The notes under the pieces were generated by a model that saw nothing but the letters and a program-made list of their open reading frames with translations, was not told where the DNA came from and made no database searches. A program made the position numbers and the translations under genes. Below, in pieces: positions 15,427-20,198 of a stretch of DNA of 20,198 bases. Position 1 is the first letter of the stretch; each line of letters begins with the position of its first letter. This stretch comes from JBEKEX01 sp050013615 (GTDB lineage: Bacteria > Chloroflexota > Anaerolineae > Anaerolineales > Anaerolineaceae): NCBI GenBank assembly GCA_050013615.1, contig JBEKEX010000052.1, positions 1 through 20,198 of the forward strand, given 5' to 3'.

Positions 15427-16394
15427 CCACTATCGAATCCGGTTCTGGTTCAATCAGCCAAACCGCAGAAATTCACAAGCGGTATATCCAACCGCATAAG
15501 AATTATTCACACCGGCAGCGCATCAATGCCGTGATGCTGAGTCTGACCGGTTTGTTTTGTTTGCTTGCCATCATTCCATTATTCTGGATCATCGGTTATG
15601 TGATCTATCGTGGCGGCCAATACATCAACCTGGATTTTTTCATCACGCTTCCCACGCCAACCGGTGGGGGTGTACTAAATGCCATAGAAGGTACACTCAT
15701 CCTTTCCTTGTTAGCCGCCCTCTTCTCCATCCCGGTGGGCTTGCTGGCTGCTTTTTACACTGCCTATCATCCCAACACTCCCCTCGGGGTCATCATCCGT
15801 TTCGGTACTGATGTGTTGAGCGGCATGCCCTCCATCATCATCGGGATTGTTGGCTATACATTGGTGGTGAAGCCGCAGGGTCATTTCTCCGCCCTGGCTG
15901 GTGGGGTGGCGCTGGCAATTTTAATGCTGCCAACCATCATCCGCACTACCGAAGAAATGATCAAGCTGGTGCCTGGAACGTTACGCGAAGGTTCTTTGGC
16001 ACTTGGGGCACAGGAATGGCGTACAGCACTCAAGGTCACCTTGCCGGCTGCCATGACGGGCATTATGACCGGTTTTTTGCTGGGGCTGGCGCGTGCTGCC
16101 GGTGAAACTGCTCCCTTGCTTTTCACTGCTCTTGGCAATGATCGTTTCGAAATCGGTAAATTAATCAATAGTGGTATACAGGGACATTTATCCATTTTTC
16201 AAATCATTGGAAACATTTTCGAGCAGCCCATCGATTCATTGCCACTGACCTTGTACAAATACACCCAGCAGCCCGACCCTGCGCGTGTCAATCAGGCCTG
16301 GGCAGTGGCTCTGGTATTGATGGTTCTGGTACTGCTCACCAACATCATCGCCCGAGTTGTCATCTTGATGCGGTCATCACAGTCACGAGGCTGA
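15423..16394 (+). CDS. pstA: Phosphate ABC transporter permease PstA
   Basis: A 323-residue inner-membrane permease partnering PstC. A hydrophilic N-terminal tail of about 35 residues precedes the first span (about 36-60). The family's signature segments are DVLSGMPSIIIGIVGY (about 129-144), TLREGSLALGAQEWRT (about 184-199) for the PstB-contacting loop, and GLARAAGETAPLLFTA (about 219-234). The start overlaps the pstC stop in an ATGA arrangement, so the ribosome can pass directly. Length is normal. pstB begins nine bases after its stop. Confidence 0.93.
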   Translation: MTTIESGSGSISQTAEIHKRYIQPHKNYSHRQRINAVMLSLTGLFCLLAIIPLFWIIGYVIYRGGQYINLDFFITLPTPTGGGVLNAIEGTLILSLLAALFSIPVGLLAAFYTAYHPNTPLGVIIRFGTDVLSGMPSIIIGIVGYTLVVKPQGHFSALAGGVALAILMLPTIIRTTEEMIKLVPGTLREGSLALGAQEWRTALKVTLPAAMTGIMTGFLLGLARAAGETAPLLFTALGNDRFEIGKLINSGIQGHLSIFQIIGNIFEQPIDSLPLTLYKYTQQPDPARVNQAWAVALVLMVLVLLTNIIARVVILMRSSQSRG

Positions 16395-16403
16395 TTTATA
16401 ATA

Positions 16404-17276
16404 ATGGAACCAACTATGGACTTCTCAACTCATACGACACCTGAAAATCCTCGCCTTTCACTGGCCCCTTTGGAAGTGGGCAGTGAACCGTCCAAAGGCG
16501 GCACAACCGAGACAAAAATCGAAGCCATCAACCTCTCGGTGTTCTACGGCAAATTCAAAGCCCTCGCCGAGATCAATTTCATGATCCCGGCTAACCAGAT
16601 CACAGCGATCATCGGGCCATCGGGTTGTGGAAAATCCACTTTGTTACGTTCATTCAACCGCATGAACGACTTGGTGCCAAAGTCACACGCTGAAGGCGAA
16701 ATCCGCCTGGATAACCAGAATATCTATGCCCTGCATGTCGATGTGGTGGATGTGCGCCGCAGAGTGGGCATGGTCTTCCAGCGCCCCAATCCTTTCCCAA
16801 TGTCCATTTTCGAAAATGTCGCTTATGGCCCGCGCCTATATGGAATTTCGCGTCATTCCACCCTCAATGAGATCGTCGAGACCAGCTTGCATCAGGCCGC
16901 GCTTTGGGATGAAGTCAAGGACAAGCTGAATGATAGCGGCATGGCGCTTTCAGGCGGACAGCAGCAGCGCCTGTGCATCGCCAGGGCACTGGCAGTGGAA
17001 CCGGAAGTCATTTTGATGGATGAACCTGCCTCCGCCCTCGACCCGGTTTCCACTTTGAAGATAGAAGATTTGATGCAAAACTTGAAAAAGGATTACACCA
17101 TTGTCATTGTCACACACAACATGCAGCAAGCCGCACGGGTCTCGGACTTTACTGCTTTCATGATGATCAACCAATACCGTGCCGGCACCCTGGTTGAGTT
17201 TGGGCCTGCATCGCAAATCTTCACCCGGCCCAAGAATAAGCAGACGGAAGATTATGTCACCGGCCGCTTTGGATAG
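16404..17276 (+). CDS. pstB: Phosphate ABC transporter ATP-binding protein PstB
   Basis: A 290-residue ATPase that powers phosphate import. Walker A is GPSGCGKST (71-79), the Q-loop lies in VFQRPNPFPMSIFENVAYG (which also carries the PstB-typical RPNPFPMS), the ABC signature is LSGGQQQR (about 183-190), Walker B is VILMDEPASALDP (about 201-213) and the H-loop is VTHNMQQAARVSD. About 38 N-terminal residues before the core (TETKIEAINLSVFYG) are not conserved in the family. The start could be the ATG at 16404 or the one at 16416, and neither has a clear ribosome site. It lies nine bases after pstA. Confidence 0.94.
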   Translation: MEPTMDFSTHTTPENPRLSLAPLEVGSEPSKGGTTETKIEAINLSVFYGKFKALAEINFMIPANQITAIIGPSGCGKSTLLRSFNRMNDLVPKSHAEGEIRLDNQNIYALHVDVVDVRRRVGMVFQRPNPFPMSIFENVAYGPRLYGISRHSTLNEIVETSLHQAALWDEVKDKLNDSGMALSGGQQQRLCIARALAVEPEVILMDEPASALDPVSTLKIEDLMQNLKKDYTIVIVTHNMQQAARVSDFTAFMMINQYRAGTLVEFGPASQIFTRPKNKQTEDYVTGRFG

Positions 17277-17479
17277 ATGAGGCCGAATTGGTGGTTCGCA
17301 GCAACATTAAAGGTCAACAATGCCTTGGTTGACAATAATGCCACTGCAGAGCCAACGATTTCCGACAACATGTATAATGATAAGTGAAGGATTTCATATC
17401 TCCAAACCACCTGACGCACATCGAAGATAACATTCATCAACAATCAAAGCAAGTTATGTTTTTTCAGGAAGAGGCCTTT
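17277..17479 (+). other. Spacer between pstB and phoU with promoter-like elements
   Basis: This 203-base gap holds a short inverted repeat (GTCAAC 17313 / GTTGAC 17328), an isolated TTGACA (17329-17334) and a perfect TATAAT (17373-17378). The latter two are 38 bases apart, too far to be one promoter. A GTG at 17384, five bases after TATAAT, opens a frame into phoU, giving a possible leaderless longer form. I see no strong terminator and no 11-bp Pho repeats. Confidence 0.4.
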
Positions 17480-18172
17480 ATGCCACGTGAAGAATTGAAT
17501 CGCCAAATACGCCATATGGAAGATGAGATCCTGCTATTGGGAAGTATGGTCGAGGAAGCAACGCTCAAAGCCGTGGACGTATTGAAAAAGCGTGATGTTG
17601 AAAATGCCAAGATCATCTTTGAAGATGACCGCTTGATTAACGAAAAACGTTTTGCAATCGAAAACGCCATTTTGATCCTGATTGCCACACAACAACCCGT
17701 GGCCCATGATCTGCGCCTGCTGGCTGCCATGCTGACGGTGATCGGCGAATTGGAGCGCATGGGTGATTATGCCAAAGGCATTTGCAAGATTACCATGCGC
17801 CTGGGCGCGGCGGATGTACCCATACCAACACGTGAATTTGATAAGATGGCCGAACTTGCCGTCAGTATGCTTCACCAATCGCTGACTGCCTTCATCGAAG
17901 AAGACCCTGCCAAGGCCGTCAGCATCACCAAACAAGATGACGCGGTGGACGAATTGTATGACCGTGTCTATCACCAGGTGGTTAATGCCATGATCGCCAA
18001 CCCGGCCGTGATCGACCACGCCAATCTGCTGATGTGGGTGGCACACAATTTGGAACGCCTGGCTGATCGTGCCACCAACGTCTGTGAGCGCACCGTTTTC
18101 ATCGCCACCGGTGAATTATTGGAAATGGACACCAGTGAAAGTGAAGACCCGGAAAACAGTGAGGATTTCTAG
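17480..18172 (+). CDS. phoU: Phosphate transport/signalling regulator PhoU
   Basis: A 230-residue all-helical PhoU. These proteins form two three-helix bundles, bind metals and connect Pst transporter state to PhoR. The first bundle's conserved region is LRLLAAMLTVIGELERMGDYAKGI (near 76-99) and the second's is ANLLMWVAHNLERLADRATNVCERTVFIATGE (near 176-207). Both contain the E/D-rich ExxxD-type motif. The ATG at 17480 (MPREELNRQIRHMEDE) is the natural family start, with AGGAAGAGG upstream. A GTG at 17384 would add 32 residues with no family resemblance. The acidic C-terminal tail (MDTSESEDPENSEDF) is somewhat long. It ends the Pho block, before a terminator. Confidence 0.93.
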   Translation: MPREELNRQIRHMEDEILLLGSMVEEATLKAVDVLKKRDVENAKIIFEDDRLINEKRFAIENAILILIATQQPVAHDLRLLAAMLTVIGELERMGDYAKGICKITMRLGAADVPIPTREFDKMAELAVSMLHQSLTAFIEEDPAKAVSITKQDDAVDELYDRVYHQVVNAMIANPAVIDHANLLMWVAHNLERLADRATNVCERTVFIATGELLEMDTSESEDPENSEDF

Positions 18173-18191
18173 CGCTTTTGCTTACTCAATG

Positions 18192-18224
18192 ATATCCCTC
18201 TCCCAGACAGGAGAGGGATATTTT
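18192..18224 (+). terminator. Rho-independent terminator after phoU
   Basis: A perfect 12-bp stem (ATATCCCTCTCC / GGAGAGGGATAT) with a 6-base loop runs into a TTTT run. It lies 19 bases after the phoU stop and closes the Pho block. Confidence 0.85.
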
Positions 18225-18250
18225 AGAACGCAATCCGTTTTTGCCAGTGA

Positions 18251-18259
18251 TGCTATAAT
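18251..18259 (+). promoter_or_regulatory. Extended -10 promoter (TGCTATAAT) of the kinase-CHAD operon
   Basis: TGCTATAAT is a perfect extended -10 (TGnTATAAT), which can work with a weak -35. It follows the phoU terminator by 27 bases and lies 43 bases before the first kinase start. It marks the next three genes as a separate transcription unit. Confidence 0.55.
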
Positions 18260-18301
18260 ATTTTCATTGAAATAAATGCGGTCTAGAAAGGAAAAGGCCC
18301 C

Positions 18302-19021
18302 GTGCTAAAACCAAACACCAATAAAGGCAAATTGATCGTCGTGGAAGGGATCGATGGCAGCGGCAAATCGACACAGATCGACTTGTTGACCAAATGGCTG
18401 CGTACGCAGGGCAAGCTGGTCTATTTTAGTGAGTGGAATTCTTCTGATCTGGTCAAAAGCACCACCAAACTGGGCAAGCAGGAAAAGATGTTCACCCCCA
18501 CTACCTTCAGTCTGCTGCAATCTACGGATTTTGCCAACCGCTGGGAAAATTTGATCCTGCCGATGCTGAAAGCCGGTGCGATCGTACTGGCCGACCGTTA
18601 CGCCTTTACCGCATTCGCACGTGATGTGGCACGTGGCGTGGACCCGGCCTGGGTGCGCAATTTATACTCCTTTGCCGTCCAGCCCGATTTGGTCATGTAT
18701 TTTCGCGTCCCGCTGGATACCGCCGTCGAGCGGATCACTTCATCACGCGCCAAGATTAAATTCTATGAGGCCGGCATGGATTTAGGACTTTCCAATGATA
18801 AAGTGACCAGCTTCCGTCTCTTCCAGAAACGTGTCATTGACCAGTACGATGCCATGGTCGACGAGTTCGGCTTTGTGGTCTTTGACGGCACCAATTCGGT
18901 CGAAAAACAGCAGAAAGAGATCCGCCTGGTGGTCAAACGCATCTTGGGCGGATGGGAGACTCCTCTTACTCCGTCTCAACCTGCAAAGACCATCCGCAGA
19001 ACCGCCAGAGGTGCACAATGA
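18302..19021 (+). CDS. Thymidylate-kinase-like P-loop kinase, first paralog (intact Walker A)
   Basis: A 239-residue protein of the thymidylate kinase-like fold. Walker A is GIDGSGKST (16-24, Lys22). The DRY motif is ADRYAFTAFARD (about 98-109) and PDLVMYFRVP (about 129-138) matches the kinase strand that carries the product site. Canonical dTMP kinases have DRY..S..AYQ; here the YQ is replaced by RD. The LID region reads SSRAKIKFYEAGMD in place of a typical DR-x-E LID. True dTMP kinase activity is therefore not assured. The start is GTG with AAAGGA nine bases upstream. Its stop overlaps the next start (ATGA). The second paralog is clearly related along its whole length. Confidence 0.8.
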   Translation: MLKPNTNKGKLIVVEGIDGSGKSTQIDLLTKWLRTQGKLVYFSEWNSSDLVKSTTKLGKQEKMFTPTTFSLLQSTDFANRWENLILPMLKAGAIVLADRYAFTAFARDVARGVDPAWVRNLYSFAVQPDLVMYFRVPLDTAVERITSSRAKIKFYEAGMDLGLSNDKVTSFRLFQKRVIDQYDAMVDEFGFVVFDGTNSVEKQQKEIRLVVKRILGGWETPLTPSQPAKTIRRTARGAQ

Positions 19022-19728
19022 CAGACCCCATTTTTTATGAAGCCGGTTTTCCTTATCGAACTTTCAAAGAAAAAGATATGCCCGGCAAGCTGATCGTGCT
19101 GGAAGGCACCGACGGCGTGGGACGATCGACGCAAATTCAACTGCTGCGACGATGGCTTGAGGATGAGGGATTCGCCGTATCAGACACCGGCTTGCGCCGC
19201 TCACCGCTCACCCAGCCCGGCTTGGACGCAGCCAAGCAAGGCCACCGGTTCAGCCCGCTCACCATGAGCTTATTCTATGCCACCGATTTTGCCGACCGGT
19301 TGGAAAACCAGATCATCCCCGCTCTGAAGGCCGGTTTTTACGTACTTTCTGACCGCTACTTCTATTCCACCATCGCCCGTGACGTGGTCCGTGGTGCAGA
19401 TCCTGAATGGGTGCGCAAAGTATACGGCTTTGCCTTGAAGCCCGACCTGGTGCTCTACCTGCGGGCGGACGTGCCCACCCTGGTCACCCGCCTGGTCAAC
19501 AGCGGCGGCTTCGATTATTGGGAATCTGGCATGGATGTCCGCTGTGCGGATAACATGTACGATAGTTATTGCATCTACCAAAGCGAGTTGCTTAAGCAGT
19601 TCGATCAGTTCGCGACGGAATATGGTTTCACCACCATCGATGCCACCCAGCCTGTGACCAGCGTTTTCGAAGAACTGCGCACTAACATCCGCGGTCTCGT
19701 CGGCAGAAGAACAAGAAGCAAGAAGTGA
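19018..19728 (+). CDS. Thymidylate-kinase-like paralog with Arg in the Walker A motif
   Basis: A 236-residue paralog of the preceding kinase. Shared blocks include GKLIV.EG.DG, the TDFA.R.EN..P.LKAG region, DRY, ARDV.RG.DP.WVR and PDLV.Y.R. The P-loop reads GTDGVGRST (30-38) with Arg36 where the catalytic Lys normally sits. The LID region (NSGGFDYWESGMD) lacks the Arg/Lys residues of the first copy. This suggests a weak or non-catalytic partner, perhaps in a heterodimer, or an altered enzyme. The start at 19018 overlaps the previous stop (ATGA) with AGAGG six bases upstream. It adds about 20 residues before the conserved core, and an ATG at 19078 would remove them. Its end overlaps the CHAD start (GTGA). 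Confidence 0.8.
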   Translation: MTDPIFYEAGFPYRTFKEKDMPGKLIVLEGTDGVGRSTQIQLLRRWLEDEGFAVSDTGLRRSPLTQPGLDAAKQGHRFSPLTMSLFYATDFADRLENQIIPALKAGFYVLSDRYFYSTIARDVVRGADPEWVRKVYGFALKPDLVLYLRADVPTLVTRLVNSGGFDYWESGMDVRCADNMYDSYCIYQSELLKQFDQFATEYGFTTIDATQPVTSVFEELRTNIRGLVGRRTRSKK

Positions 19729-20153
19729 CCTTGGAACAACCCCTGCCCCCAAACGTTGAACCTGTTTCGCAGCCAAAATTCAAATCCGATCCCGGCATCT
19801 GCACCTACGGCGCCGATGTTATGTTGAGACATTGCCGCATGATCCGTCCAGAAATGGAAGGCATCCGGCAGGGGAAGGACATCGAGTATATTCACCGTAT
19901 GCGTGTGGCTACCCGCCGCATGCGCACGGCGCTAGAGTTGTTTTCAGATTGTCTTCCGGCTAAGAAGGTCGCTAACTGGCAATGGCACATTCGCCAACTC
20001 ACACGCGCCCTCGGCGAAGCGCGTGATACGGATGTGCAACTTGATTTGTTGATAACCTTGGAAAAGGGCCTTGAAGACAAAATATTCCGTCCCGGCCTGC
20101 GCCGCCCACTGCGCTGCCCTCCTTGCGGGGCGGTCCGCCTCCCTCGAAAGTAG
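19725..20153 (+). CDS. CHAD-domain protein, probably truncated or frame-disrupted
   Basis: A CHAD protein (conserved histidine alpha-helical domain), a family that binds polyphosphate through basic residues. The core motif is H57-RMRVATRRMRTALELF with Arg at 60, 64, 65 and 67, and LGEARDTDVQL (97-107) is the second hallmark. Family-like sequence runs to RPGLRR (122-127) and then becomes PLRCPPCGAVRLPRK and stops. The product is 142 residues, about half a typical CHAD domain. Both other forward frames stay open to the window end, and a GC-rich palindrome begins exactly at the break. The GTG at 19725 overlaps the kinase stop (GTGA) but has only a weak ribosome site. Either a real disruption or a sequence error; the 3' part may lie beyond the window. 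Confidence 0.72.
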   Translation: MTLEQPLPPNVEPVSQPKFKSDPGICTYGADVMLRHCRMIRPEMEGIRQGKDIEYIHRMRVATRRMRTALELFSDCLPAKKVANWQWHIRQLTRALGEARDTDVQLDLLITLEKGLEDKIFRPGLRRPLRCPPCGAVRLPRK

Positions 20154-20166
20154 GGGTTCGGACCGC
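20102..20166. repeat. GC-rich composite palindrome at the CHAD frame break
   Basis: Two nested inverted repeats. One is CCGCCC (20102-20107) with GGGCGG (20128-20133). The other is GCGGTCCG (20130-20137) with CGGACCGC (20159-20166), whose inner arms TCCCT and AGGGG pair around a 7-base loop with a 2x2 mismatch between. The shape and GC content fit a REP-like dispersed repeat. I found no second copy in the window. Confidence 0.5.
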
Positions 20167-20198
20167 TCTGCTGCGACCATCTCCGCACTTTGCCGTGC

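Noticed and set aside
17329..17378. TTGACA and TATAAT before phoU as one promoter
   Set aside because: The two perfect hexamers are 38 bases apart, about twice the allowed spacer. Only the TATAAT is kept as a possible element.
17384..17479. Longer PhoU starting at GTG 17384
   Set aside because: The extra 32 residues have no PhoU resemblance, and the ATG at 17480 has a good ribosome site. It is kept only as a leaderless alternative.
19892..20188. Minus-strand open frame over the CHAD gene
   Set aside because: Arg/Ser-rich, lacks a domain, and lies opposite clear CHAD motifs.

Overview
The window looks like bacterial chromosome, most probably from Chloroflexota (Anaerolineae-like). That is an inference from gene style: an OmpR-type regulator and kinase beside pstSCAB-phoU, a Thr/Pro/Ala-rich linker on the PstS lipoprotein, and an ECF sigma / zinc-finger anti-sigma / bactofilin-like triplet. 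There is no rRNA or other taxonomic marker. Nineteen of the twenty genes are on the + strand, packed tightly and often overlapping. I see no tRNA, rRNA, CRISPR, transposase or phage gene. No gene-free stretch exceeds about 255 bases.

Left part (1-5460): a CE7-type acetyl esterase, cut by the window edge, runs leftward. It is divergent from a small C_GCAxxG_C_C redox-type protein, which is followed by a deoxynucleoside kinase. Next comes an overlapping triplet: ECF sigma factor, membrane anti-sigma factor with HxxxCxxC, and an envelope protein with a bactofilin-like repeat domain. An ECF-style promoter motif lies just upstream and a hairpin terminator closes the unit. A stand-alone C45 (acyltransferase-like Ntn-hydrolase) gene with its own terminator follows.

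Middle part (5461-10859): a polysaccharide-type group made of a bi-domain dehydrogenase (MDR + Gfo/Idh/MocA), a heparinase II/III-family protein and a GT4 glycosyltransferase.

Phosphate part (10852-18224): a PhoB-like response regulator overlaps the end of the glycosyltransferase and is followed by a PhoR-like kinase. Then come pstS, pstC, pstA, pstB and phoU. Four TT-starting hexamers at exact 11-bp steps, followed by a -10 hexamer, precede pstS and are a good Pho-box candidate. A 13-bp hairpin separates pstS from pstCA, and a terminator follows phoU.

Right end (18225-20198): a strong extended -10 promoter starts a translationally coupled set of two paralogous thymidylate-kinase-like proteins and a CHAD-domain protein, joined by ATGA and GTGA overlaps. 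The second kinase has Arg in place of the Walker A Lys and a depleted LID region, so the pair may be an active/degenerate partnership. The CHAD gene loses its family-like sequence exactly where a GC-rich composite palindrome begins. The position next to the Pho genes and a polyphosphate-type CHAD domain suggests a phosphate or polyphosphate connection. This is the best candidate here for something undescribed.
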